From Bacteroidota bacterium (GTDB lineage Bacteria > Bacteroidota > Bacteroidia > Bacteroidales > JACABE01): a DNA stretch of 64,000 nucleotides. The stretch is from assembly GCA_026391675.1 (NCBI GenBank), contig JAPLDQ010000042.1:62001-126000 (forward strand). Reading direction: 5' to 3'. Position numbers and translations under genes: made by a program. Shown one piece after another: positions 43,284 to 51,301 of the stretch (positions are counted from its first letter, which is position 1; each line of letters begins with the position of its first letter). The notes below the pieces were generated by a model that ran no database searches, was not told the origin of the DNA, and worked only from the letters and a program-made list of their open reading frames with translations.

Positions 43284-44213
43284 TTAAAAGGATTTTTGCT
43301 TCTGTTCGTTAACTTTTTGAATAAAAATATCATTCATGCTGGGTAAAATTTCATTGAATGAATGCATTTCCATGTGAGGAATCAAATATTTTATCAATTG
43401 ATTCGGCATTTCATCAGCAGGAATTTTAATCTGTATTTTTGAAATTCCGTTTTGGTGGATATCGCTCAGGATTTCATAGGATTGCGGTACAATTTCATTA
43501 AAATTAATTTCCTGCTTATTATATCCGATTTCAAAAATATTGGCTTTATAAGTATTTTTGATTTCATGGACTTTACCATCCAGTATCTTCTCGGCCTTAT
43601 TGATCAGGGCTATATTATCACATAACTCTTCTACTGATTCCATATTATGAGTGGAAAAGATGATGGTTGCCCCGTTATTCCTGAGATTGAGGATTTCTTC
43701 TTTCAGTAGGTTCACATTTATTGGATCGAAGCCACTGAAAGGTTCATCAAATATAAGTAATTTTGGTTCATGCAATATGGTTACGATAAACTGTATCTTT
43801 TGCTGCATACCTTTTGATAATTCTTCAACTTTTTTGTTCCACCAGTCAAGTATTTCAAATTTCTCAAACCAGTATTTCAGCTTTTTCAGGGCTTCCGCTT
43901 TTGGAACTCCTTTTAACTGAGCCAGGTACAAAGCCTGTTCGCCAACTTTCATTTTTTTATATAAACCGCGTTCTTCAGGCAGATAACCAATTAATGAAAT
44001 ATGATGAGGTTTAAGCTTTTCTCCATTAAAATAAAGTTCACCCTCATCAGGAGCTGTTATCTGGTTTATGATACGGATAAGTGAAGTTTTTCCGGCACCA
44101 TTGGGGCCTAATAGTCCGAATATAGTTTGTGCAGAAACGTCAATACTTACATTTTTTAATGCAGTATGGGCTGCATAGTTTTTTGTAATGTTATGTGCTG
44201 AAAATAAATACAT
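43284..44213 (-). CDS. ABC transporter ATP-binding protein, NatA type
   Basis: The 309-residue ATPase has Walker A LLGPNGAGKTSLI, the Q-loop in GYLPEERGLYKK, signature ELSKGMQQKIQF, Walker B LLIFDEPFSGFDP and the switch His in IFSTHNMESVEEL. The C-terminal 90 residues are the extension typical of ABC-2 exporter ATPases. It powers the permease encoded immediately downstream; NatAB-type pairs in Bacteroidota are annotated as Na+ or multidrug exporters, but the substrate is unproved. Confidence 0.93.
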   Translation of the reverse strand: MYLFSAHNITKNYAAHTALKNVSIDVSAQTIFGLLGPNGAGKTSLIRIINQITAPDEGELYFNGEKLKPHHISLIGYLPEERGLYKKMKVGEQALYLAQLKGVPKAEALKKLKYWFEKFEILDWWNKKVEELSKGMQQKIQFIVTILHEPKLLIFDEPFSGFDPINVNLLKEEILNLRNNGATIIFSTHNMESVEELCDNIALINKAEKILDGKVHEIKNTYKANIFEIGYNKQEINFNEIVPQSYEILSDIHQNGISKIQIKIPADEMPNQLIKYLIPHMEMHSFNEILPSMNDIFIQKVNEQKQKSF

Positions 44214-44220
44214 ATCTTTG

Positions 44221-44871
44221 ATTTCTCGCAGATTTCCGCAGAGTTTCTCGCAGATTTCCGCTGGTTTTTTTATATTTCTCGCAGATTTCCGCGGTGTTTA
44301 ACGCAGATTTGTGCAGATTTTTTTCTTTTTATAATTTATTTACAATTCTGATAATAGATTCATTTAAAGAAGTTGAATTAAAATTAATGAGTATTCCTAA
44401 CTTTTTATCGGTTAATTTCAAATAAGTTAATAGTTGTTTGTGATGAACATCTGATAATTCATTCACGGATTTAACTTCAATAATAACTTTGTCTTCCACT
44501 ATAATATCCAAACGAAATCCTATTTCAAATATTAAATCAGCATATGACATTGGAACAGGAAGTTGTGTTTGAACTTTTAATCCTTTCTGCGAAATCTCAT
44601 AAGCTAATGCTACTTCATAAACAGACTCTAATAATCCCGGTCCAAGTGCCGAATGTACTTTGAAAGCAGCCCCCCTTATTATATATGAGATATCGTTTTC
44701 GTGCATTTAAGTCTTATTTCTCGCAGATTTCCGCTGATTTATTTTATTTTTCTCTCGCTGAGTTTCGCAGAGTTTAACGCAGATTTCCGCAGATATTTTA
44801 AATAATTGTAGTTTTCATATTATTAATTCTGCGCGACTCCGCGAATTACTCCGCGTAACTCCGCGAGAAAT
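44221..44871. mobile_element. IVS-like unit C: CGC-rich repeats around the GxxExxY gene
   Basis: Left arm 44221-44254 (ATTTCTCGCAGATTTCCGCA...) and right arm 44838-44871 (TCCGCGAATTACTCCGCGTA...) are imperfect inverted copies, 26 of 34 positions. Further direct copies of CTCGCAGATTTCCGC lie at 44252-44320 and 44715-44800, so the flanks are denser than in units A and B. The only gene between is the GxxExxY gene. Related words occur at 12895-12935 and 20165-20215. Mobility is inferred. Confidence 0.4.
44329..44706 (-). CDS. GxxExxY protein
   Basis: The 125-residue protein carries the name motif G-P-G-L-L-E-S-V-Y near residue 22 and the core FRLDIIVEDKVIIEVKSV, a D...ExK pattern typical of PD-(D/E)xK nuclease-like folds (family PDDEXK_3). 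A second conserved part is HHKQLLTYLKLTDKKLGILINF. No function has been settled for this family, which is common in intergenic regions of Bacteroidota, Planctomycetota and others. It sits between the ABC transporter and dnaJ genes in a stretch packed with CGC-rich repeats on both sides, and should be cytoplasmic. Confidence 0.9.
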   Translation of the reverse strand: MHENDISYIIRGAAFKVHSALGPGLLESVYEVALAYEISQKGLKVQTQLPVPMSYADLIFEIGFRLDIIVEDKVIIEVKSVNELSDVHHKQLLTYLKLTDKKLGILINFNSTSLNESIIRIVNKL

Positions 44872-44969
44872 AATTTTATTTTTATCTTTGCGAGAACAAA
44901 TTTAAAGAATTTTTATTTCATTTCCTGCGTGATTCAGCAATTAAGTATGCAAACACTGCGAGAAAAAAA

Positions 44970-46127
44970 TTACTGAAAATATTCTCTCATTCGCTCAAAA
45001 AATCCTTTATCTTTTCTGTCAGGATCTGGTTTAAAATTGGTAGATGCAGACAGTTTCTCCATTATTGCTTTTTCTTCCTTACTTAAATGTTTGGGTGTCC
45101 ATACATTAATATTGATAAGTAAATCGCCTCTTCCATATGAATTAATATCAGGTAAACCTTTACCTTTCAAACGTAAAACTTTTCCAGCCTGTGTACCGGC
45201 ATCTATTTTAATTTTAACCTTACCTTCAATTGTTGGTATTTCAACACTTGTGCCTAATGCAACATCAGGAAAACTGATATAATGGTCATATAAAAGATTA
45301 CGACCATCGCGTTTAAGTAATGGATGCTCAATTTCTTCTACCAGAACAATCAAATCTCCGTTAATACCTCCTCTGGCAGCTGCATTTCCTTTTCCGCTGA
45401 CTGATAGCTGCATTCCATCCTGAACACCGGCCGGAATATTTAATGATATTACTTCTTCACCCTGTACTATTCCGTTTCCTGCACATTCAGGGCATTTATG
45501 GGTAATGGTTTGCCCATCGCCGCCACAACTTGGGCAAACGGATGATGTCTGCATCTGACCCAGGATTGTATTAGTTACTCTGGTAACCTGACCTGTTCCA
45601 CGACAGGTTGAGCATGTTGTATGTCCTGACCCATCTTTTGCTCCGGTTCCACGGCAAGGTTTGCAGTCAATATATTTATTAACCTTTATTTTCTTTTCAA
45701 CGCCATTTGCAATTTCTTCCAGTGTAAGTTTTACTTTAACCCTTAAGTTACTTCCTTTATTTACCCGTCTTCCCTGAGAACGGCCACCACCGAAACCACT
45801 AAAACCGCCAAAACCACCTCCAAAGGCTCCTTCAAAAATATCACCAAAATGGCTGAAAATATCTTCCATATTCATTCCACCACCACCAAAACCGGCATTA
45901 TTTCCCATTCCTGCATGACCATATTGATCATAACGGGCACGTTTTTCCTTGTGGCTAAGCACTTCATATGCTTCAGCAGCTTCTTTAAAATTTTCTTCGG
46001 ACTGTTTATCGCCGGGGTTTTTATCAGGATGAAATTGTATAGCCTTTTGGCGGTAAGCCTTCTTTAATTCAGCTTCTGTCGCGTTTTTCGAAACGCCCAA
46101 TACTTCATAGTAATCTCTTTTTGCCAT
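44970..46127 (-). CDS. dnaJ: Chaperone DnaJ
   Basis: The 385-residue protein has all DnaJ parts: J domain with HPDKNPGD, a Gly/Phe-rich linker ([14 protein letters not shown]), four zinc motifs ([32 protein letters not shown]) and the C-terminal substrate domain. It delivers unfolded proteins to DnaK and stimulates its ATPase. It lies downstream of grpE on the same strand with a 96-base spacer holding ATAACTTAATAACTT repeats, and is probably cotranscribed with it. dnaK is not in the window. Confidence 0.97.
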   Translation of the reverse strand: MAKRDYYEVLGVSKNATEAELKKAYRQKAIQFHPDKNPGDKQSEENFKEAAEAYEVLSHKEKRARYDQYGHAGMGNNAGFGGGGMNMEDIFSHFGDIFEGAFGGGFGGFSGFGGGRSQGRRVNKGSNLRVKVKLTLEEIANGVEKKIKVNKYIDCKPCRGTGAKDGSGHTTCSTCRGTGQVTRVTNTILGQMQTSSVCPSCGGDGQTITHKCPECAGNGIVQGEEVISLNIPAGVQDGMQLSVSGKGNAAARGGINGDLIVLVEEIEHPLLKRDGRNLLYDHYISFPDVALGTSVEIPTIEGKVKIKIDAGTQAGKVLRLKGKGLPDINSYGRGDLLININVWTPKHLSKEEKAIMEKLSASTNFKPDPDRKDKGFFERMREYFQ

Positions 46128-46223
46128 TTTCTATTTTTGAATTTAAGTTAACAGGAAGTTCTTTTAAATAAAGTATTCTTAAGCAAAATAACCCAATAAC
46201 TTAATAACTTAATAACTAAAATC

Positions 46224-46802
46224 TTAATTAGCAACCACCACTTTAGCATGGCGAATTACTTTATCATATAAATAATATCCTTTTACAACTTCATCAAATA
46301 TTTTTCCTTTAGCTGCTTCATCCTGGGCAGGCATTTGTGCAATAGCTTCATGTAATTCTGAATCGAAATTATTACCTATACTTTCCATAGCTTTCAATCC
46401 TTTCTGATTTAGTATGTTTTGCATTTTATTGTAAATCAAACTAACACCATCATACAATGCCTGAGTCTGTTCAGTTGGTTCAATTGCTTTTAAAGCCCTG
46501 TCGAAATCATCGAGTACAGGTAATAAGTTAACTATCATATCTTCAGCAGCATTCTTACTCAGCTCAATTCTTTCTTTTGCTGTACGTTTACGGTAATTGT
46601 CAAATTCTGAATATAAACGAAGGTATTTATCATTTGTTTCAGCCAGCTTATTGCCTAAATCATTGATTTTATCTTCAAATTTCTCTTTTTCAGTTTTTTT
46701 AGGTTCAGTTTTATGTTTCTTTTTATCTTTTTCAATCATATCTGCTTTATTTTTTTCTTCCGAATTTTCTTGCGCTGTTTGATTCTTTTCTTTGTCGGAC
46801 AT
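46224..46802 (-). CDS. grpE: Nucleotide exchange factor GrpE
   Basis: The protein has a charged, low-complexity N-terminal region (SDKEKNQTAQENSEEKNKAD), the long dimerising helix with DKYLRLYSEFDNYRKRTAKE, and the C-terminal beta domain ending in GYYLYDKVIRHAKVVVAN. GrpE releases ADP from DnaK. I place the start at the ATG at 46802; an in-frame ATG at 46823 would add seven residues (MFNIFTA) that do not look like the family. A perfect palindrome lies upstream and may control the grpE-dnaJ unit. Confidence 0.95.
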   Translation of the reverse strand: MSDKEKNQTAQENSEEKNKADMIEKDKKKHKTEPKKTEKEKFEDKINDLGNKLAETNDKYLRLYSEFDNYRKRTAKERIELSKNAAEDMIVNLLPVLDDFDRALKAIEPTEQTQALYDGVSLIYNKMQNILNQKGLKAMESIGNNFDSELHEAIAQMPAQDEAAKGKIFDEVVKGYYLYDKVIRHAKVVVAN

Positions 46803-46838
46803 AGCTGTAAAAATATTAAACATTAAATTTGGGTATAT

Positions 46839-46855
46839 TATACCAAACTGGTATA
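46839..46855. promoter_or_regulatory. Palindrome upstream of grpE-dnaJ
   Basis: TATACCA and its exact reverse complement TGGTATA are separated by AAC. It lies 36 bases from the grpE ATG, and a second half-site TTGGTATAAT follows at 46875-46884. It is not a CIRCE element. The rest of the 370-base gap holds a terminator near 47100 and no other recognised signal. Confidence 0.45.
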
Positions 46856-47097
46856 TAAATTAATTCTATCGAAATTGGTATAATGCCGATCAGAAAGCGT
46901 GTAGCTCCAAGAGCGATAGTGAATTGGACTACTACATATTTCATTTCGGTATTATTGATTATTTGCATTATCAAACAATCTGCCACAGTTTAAAAACTGA
47001 CATATTGACAGGCTTTTTGCCGATAAAAATAATTTCTGACAAAAGTAGTGTTTTTTAATGAGGGACAACACTTAGATTTTCTTAATATTTTAAAAAA

Positions 47098-47138
47098 AAC
47101 AGAAAAACCTCAATTCATAATTGAGCGTTTTTCTGTTT
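47098..47138 (-). terminator. Terminator after the small T9SS gene
   Basis: AACAGAAAAAC and its inverse GTTTTTCTGTT enclose a second stem, TCAATT/AATTGA. On the minus strand the hairpin is followed by a run of T, placing it 35 bases after the stop of the gene at 47173-47553. Confidence 0.85.
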
Positions 47139-47172
47139 AGAAAAATGTAATAATAAATTGAATAATAAGTAT

Positions 47173-47553
47173 TTATTGTTTCAAGAATTTATACAGATAA
47201 ATCTTTTTTTCTTTATCTAAAGCTTTGAAAAAATAAAATCCGCTTTTCAGGCAAGAAACATCAATACTTTCATTTTTTGTATAGTTTCCTATAATAATTT
47301 CTTTTCCGGACAAATCTGAAATAGTAAATGTAAGTGGTAAGCTTAAATAGTCTTCATTATAGTTAATCTGAAAACTATTGATAACAGGATTTGGAAAAAT
47401 CTGAATATGTTTTATCAGAACCTGTTCTTTGACAGCCAATGTGCAAGGAACAGCAGTACTATTAGGATAAGTTTGAGCAAATAAACTGAAGTTAAAAATC
47501 ACTAAAATAAATAAAAGTGATAGCTTTTTGGTGATAATTTTTTTTGTTTCCAT
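47173..47553 (-). CDS. Short T9SS sorting-domain protein
   Basis: The 126-residue protein consists of a signal peptide (LSLLFILVIFNFSLFAQ), about 20 residues, and a complete type A T9SS sorting domain (IKHIQIFPNPVINSFQI ... SGKEIIIGNYTKNE ... LKSGFYFFKALDKE). There is almost no cargo. It could be a small secreted peptide tagged for T9SS export, or the remnant of a larger protein that lost its passenger. It has its own promoter and terminator, which argues for an expressed gene. Confidence 0.75.
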   Translation of the reverse strand: METKKIITKKLSLLFILVIFNFSLFAQTYPNSTAVPCTLAVKEQVLIKHIQIFPNPVINSFQINYNEDYLSLPLTFTISDLSGKEIIIGNYTKNESIDVSCLKSGFYFFKALDKEKKIYLYKFLKQ

Positions 47554-47657
47554 TTTTTATAAATTTTTAAGTTGAGTTCTAAAAATTTATTTATTTAATT
47601 TTTCATGAAAACATTAAGAACTCATGAAATGTTTTGGTGAAACATGCTATAAAGTTA

Positions 47658-47665
47658 CAAATATA
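47658..47665 (-). promoter_or_regulatory. Bacteroidota -7 box for the small T9SS gene
   Basis: Minus-strand TATATTTG matches TAnnTTTG, about 105 bases upstream of the ATG at 47553, leaving a leader of nearly 100 bases. Confidence 0.45.
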
Positions 47666-47844
47666 TTTGTTTAAAAACAAGTAAATTGGTCAATAATTAG
47701 TTCAGTTTATAGCTATTAACAATGTAATAGGCTGATTTTTTACATCATGTTTTCAATCAGTTGAATAGAATATTTAAACAATATTATTTGTATATAAAAA
47801 TTCAAAAAAGGACTTCAAAAAAACACCCTTTTTGAATAATTTTC

Positions 47845-50800
47845 TTATTTAGTTTTATCAGGATAAGGAGGAACAGGAGGTAATTCCTTTGGATTATTTT
47901 TTAATTCTTCAAGAATAACTTCAATGGCTTTATCCAACTGTTCATCGATACCATTATATTCTTTTGCCGGGTCATTTTCAACTTTTATATCCGGTTCAAC
48001 ACCCCTGCCTTCAATAATAAACTCTTTACCTTGTGCATCATAGTGAGCAAATTCAGGTTTTGATAATGTGCCTCCATCGATAAATGGTAGTGAACCTCTT
48101 ATACCAACAACGCCACCCCAGGTTCTTACACCTATGGCTTTCCCGATTTTCATGGTTTTAAACTGATAGGGGAATAAATCACCATCAGATGCTGAATACT
48201 GATCGATTAAAATAACTTTCGGACCATATTGCATGGCCAGTCTTCCTCCCTGAGGATCATTGTTTCTGCTTACGCGCATCAAGACCAGCTCGCGGTTTAA
48301 TCTTTCGATAATCATTGGTGATACATTTCCACCGCCATTTCCTCTGTCGTCGATTATTAATGCTTTCTTGCTCAGCTGAGGGTAAAAATGCTTCACAAAT
48401 TCGTTTAATCCTTCAACGCCCATGTCGGGAATATGGATGTATCCAATCTGACTATTGGATGCTTTATCTACTTTTTCTATATTATTCTGAACCCAGTTGT
48501 AATAATACAAGCCTGCTTCACTATAGGTTGGGATAACAATAACTTTATGTGCAGTGGATTCTGAAGCCGTTGAATTAACTGTTAATTCAAGCTGTTTGTT
48601 TGCTGTATTAATCAATAACTCATATATATCTGATACATCTTTAACCGATTTGCCATTTACTGCCATGATGTAATCACCTTCCTTCACATTAACTCCAATT
48701 TCAGTTAAAGGTGAGCGGTGAGCACCTTCCCAGTTTTCACCCTTAAGAATTTTATCGATTTTATAAAAGCCGGAAGCATCTTTGCTTAATCTTGCACCCA
48801 ATAAACCCAGATTTATCCTGTCAGCTTCTTTTTTATCACCGCCACCTACATAAGCATGACCAATATTCAGTTCACCTATCATTTCGCCGATGATATAGTT
48901 CAAATCATTGCGGTTATTGATATAAGGCAATAATGGTGAATACTTTTTATTAATCGATTTCCAGTCAACACCATGCATATTTTTATCATAAAAGAAATAC
49001 TCCATCTGACGCCAGGATTCATTGAAAATCTGAGCCCATTCAGCTTTTAAATCAACCCAGACTTTCATATTATTTAAATCTATGGCATCTTTTAATTCTG
49101 GTTTTGATTTTGGCAAATCAATAATGCCCATTCTGCCATTCATATTGATAAACATTTTTTTATTATCAGCAGTAATTTCATATCCGCCCATATCTCCTAA
49201 ATTGGTTTCTTTCTGATCCTTTAGATTATAAAGCATGAGATAGGCTTTTTTATCAGATTTTGAGAATTTCTGGTAATATACATTGTCATCAATTGCAGTA
49301 ATATTCCAATATTGTGCTGCTTCAACAGGCAATGCAACTATTCTTCCTATAATTCCATCAAAGTCAACTTTCATTGCTTCAGGTTTTGGCGTTTCTTCCT
49401 TTTTGTCTTTAGTATCAGATTTATCAGCTTTCTTTTCCTCTTTTTTTATTGCAACATCATCATTAACAGGCTCAAAAGGTGATTTTGTTTCTTTTGCCAG
49501 GGTTAGAAAATAAACCTTTGTCATGTCAGTGTAAACATGATTCCATTCAGTCCAGCTGTAAGTAGGATTAAAATCCCGGTTTGAAGTAAAAAATAAATAT
49601 TTACCATCGCTGCTAAAATTCGGGTTACCGCAATCATACCAACCATCAGTTACAGGACTCTTAGATTTTGAGGTTGTTTCGTACAAATAAATTTTAGTGG
49701 CTGATGATTTATCAGGTTTTGAATAGGCTATCCATTTACTGTCTGCAGACCAGGTATAATCGTTAAATTCTCCGTCTTTTGACTGATCTATTACTATAAC
49801 ATCTTTAGAATCAATATCTACATATTGGATTCGGTTCATTTTATCTGCCCACATTATTTTTTTGGAATCCGGTGACCAGTCAATCCTGTATTTATAGGTA
49901 TCAGCATTCTTTGTAATCTGGATGGCTTTTTCGCTGCCATCCTGTTTTTGTATGTAAATTTCATCTTCTCCGCTGGCATCACTGATATAGGCAATATTTT
50001 TACCATCCGGTGACCATGCTACATTTCTTTCATGAACACCAGAAGTCTGAGTAAGATTTTTGGTAATACCCGTTTTTGCCGGTAAAGTCCAAATATCACC
50101 TCTGGCTCCAAGGGCTATGCGTTTGCCGTCAGGCGAAACACTGGAAGAACCGATATTTCTGGATGCATCTTTCAGTTGATTTCTGCCGGTTACAAAATCA
50201 TCGGCAATTCTGATTGTAATTTTTTCAGTCTTTTCGGTTTTTACATCAAATACATAAATATAACCGGCTTGTTCAAATATAATAGCATCCTGACTTGCAG
50301 AAGGAAATTTAATATCATAATCAGTAAATTGAGTTAACTTTTTTGTTTGTTTTGATGAAATATTGTATACAAAAAGATTCATAATTCTATCACGGTCCGA
50401 AATAAAATAGATATTTTCGCCTATCCACATTGGTTGGATATCCTGAGCATTATTACTGGTGATATTTTCAACTTTTTTGGTTTTAAAATCATAAATCCAG
50501 ATATCGTCTGCCATTCCGCCCTTATAATATTTCCATGTTCTGAATTCACGGAATACACGGTTATAGGCTAATTTTGTTTTATCAGGGGAATAGCTGCAAA
50601 ATCCACCGCAGGGAAAGGGTAATTCTTCTGATAAACCGCCATTGGTATTGGCTAAAAACAATTGTCCTTTAAAATCATTAAATGTTTGTTTCCGTGAACG
50701 GTATATCACATTTTGATTGTCTTTCCATCCCATGACTATATTGTTTGGTCCCATACGGTCAGAAATATCATCTCTTGTCAAAGTTGCAGTTATGGTGAGT

Positions 50801-51111
50801 CTTTTTGGAATACCGCCTTCTGATGGCATCATATAAACCTCAGTATTTCCATCATATTGAGCTGTAAAGGCAATGTTTTTCCCATCAGGAGAAAATTTGG
50901 CAAACATCTCATAACCAGCATCATTTGTTAATTTTCTGGCCATACCACCGGTTTTAGCAACAGTATATAAATCTCCTGCATAGGAAAATACAACCTGATT
51001 TGCATAAATACAGGGAAATCTCATTAATCTGCTTTCATTAGTTTGGGCATATGAGCTGCAAACAATTGAAAATAAAATCGTTAAAATAATAATACTTTTT
51101 TTCATACTCAT
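47845..51111 (-). CDS. Tricorn-like S41 protease
   Basis: The 1088-residue exported protein has a signal peptide (IIILTILFSIVCSSYAQ), an N-terminal region of TolB/WD40-like propeller repeats (FSPDGKNIAFTAQYDG, WSPDGKNIAYISDASG, FSSDGKYLFFTSNRD), a PDZ domain (IGVNVKEGDYIMAVNGKSV) and a C-terminal S41 domain with IDDRGNGGGN and the nucleophile region QYSASDGDLF. This is the order of archaeal tricorn protease and its bacterial homologues, which break peptides from proteolysis into small pieces. With the signal peptide, it works in the periplasm or outside the cell. A Lys/Asp/Glu-rich insert (KKEEKKADKSDTKDKKEE) lies between propeller and PDZ. Confidence 0.93.
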   Translation of the reverse strand: MSMKKSIIILTILFSIVCSSYAQTNESRLMRFPCIYANQVVFSYAGDLYTVAKTGGMARKLTNDAGYEMFAKFSPDGKNIAFTAQYDGNTEVYMMPSEGGIPKRLTITATLTRDDISDRMGPNNIVMGWKDNQNVIYRSRKQTFNDFKGQLFLANTNGGLSEELPFPCGGFCSYSPDKTKLAYNRVFREFRTWKYYKGGMADDIWIYDFKTKKVENITSNNAQDIQPMWIGENIYFISDRDRIMNLFVYNISSKQTKKLTQFTDYDIKFPSASQDAIIFEQAGYIYVFDVKTEKTEKITIRIADDFVTGRNQLKDASRNIGSSSVSPDGKRIALGARGDIWTLPAKTGITKNLTQTSGVHERNVAWSPDGKNIAYISDASGEDEIYIQKQDGSEKAIQITKNADTYKYRIDWSPDSKKIMWADKMNRIQYVDIDSKDVIVIDQSKDGEFNDYTWSADSKWIAYSKPDKSSATKIYLYETTSKSKSPVTDGWYDCGNPNFSSDGKYLFFTSNRDFNPTYSWTEWNHVYTDMTKVYFLTLAKETKSPFEPVNDDVAIKKEEKKADKSDTKDKKEETPKPEAMKVDFDGIIGRIVALPVEAAQYWNITAIDDNVYYQKFSKSDKKAYLMLYNLKDQKETNLGDMGGYEITADNKKMFINMNGRMGIIDLPKSKPELKDAIDLNNMKVWVDLKAEWAQIFNESWRQMEYFFYDKNMHGVDWKSINKKYSPLLPYINNRNDLNYIIGEMIGELNIGHAYVGGGDKKEADRINLGLLGARLSKDASGFYKIDKILKGENWEGAHRSPLTEIGVNVKEGDYIMAVNGKSVKDVSDIYELLINTANKQLELTVNSTASESTAHKVIVIPTYSEAGLYYYNWVQNNIEKVDKASNSQIGYIHIPDMGVEGLNEFVKHFYPQLSKKALIIDDRGNGGGNVSPMIIERLNRELVLMRVSRNNDPQGGRLAMQYGPKVILIDQYSASDGDLFPYQFKTMKIGKAIGVRTWGGVVGIRGSLPFIDGGTLSKPEFAHYDAQGKEFIIEGRGVEPDIKVENDPAKEYNGIDEQLDKAIEVILEELKNNPKELPPVPPYPDKTK

Positions 51112-51245
51112 TTTTTAGGATTATTTAAATCTAAAATAAAGTGCAAGTTTAATCATTTTAAAGCTAAATACTTAATTTTTTCGATGAAAACAGGATTATA
51201 GAAGATATATTTAGGTTAACAGCATTTGAATAAGAAAGAAATAAA

Positions 51246-51277
51246 AAAGCTCAATCATTTCTTTATGATTGAGCTTT
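51246..51277 (-). terminator. Terminator after the BNR-repeat T9SS gene
   Basis: AAAGCTCAATCAT and ATGATTGAGCTTT form an exact 13-bp stem with a 6-base loop, 25 bases downstream of the stop at 51302; on the minus strand a T run follows. Confidence 0.88.
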
Positions 51278-51301
51278 AAAAACATAAAATATTTTTAGAA
51301 T

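Noticed and set aside
44221-44885. CRISPR array, suggested by repeated CTCGCAGATTTCCGC words
   Set aside because: Spacing is irregular, units vary, both orientations occur and a gene lies in the middle. No cas genes are present.
46839-46855. CIRCE heat-shock element upstream of grpE
   Set aside because: CIRCE is TTAGCACTC-N9-GAGTGCTAA; the palindrome here has different arms and spacing.
35362-46855. One shared regulator for the MFS and grpE palindromes, since both contain GGTATA/TATACC
   Set aside because: The half-sites have opposite relative orientation and different spacing, so one protein is unlikely to bind both.
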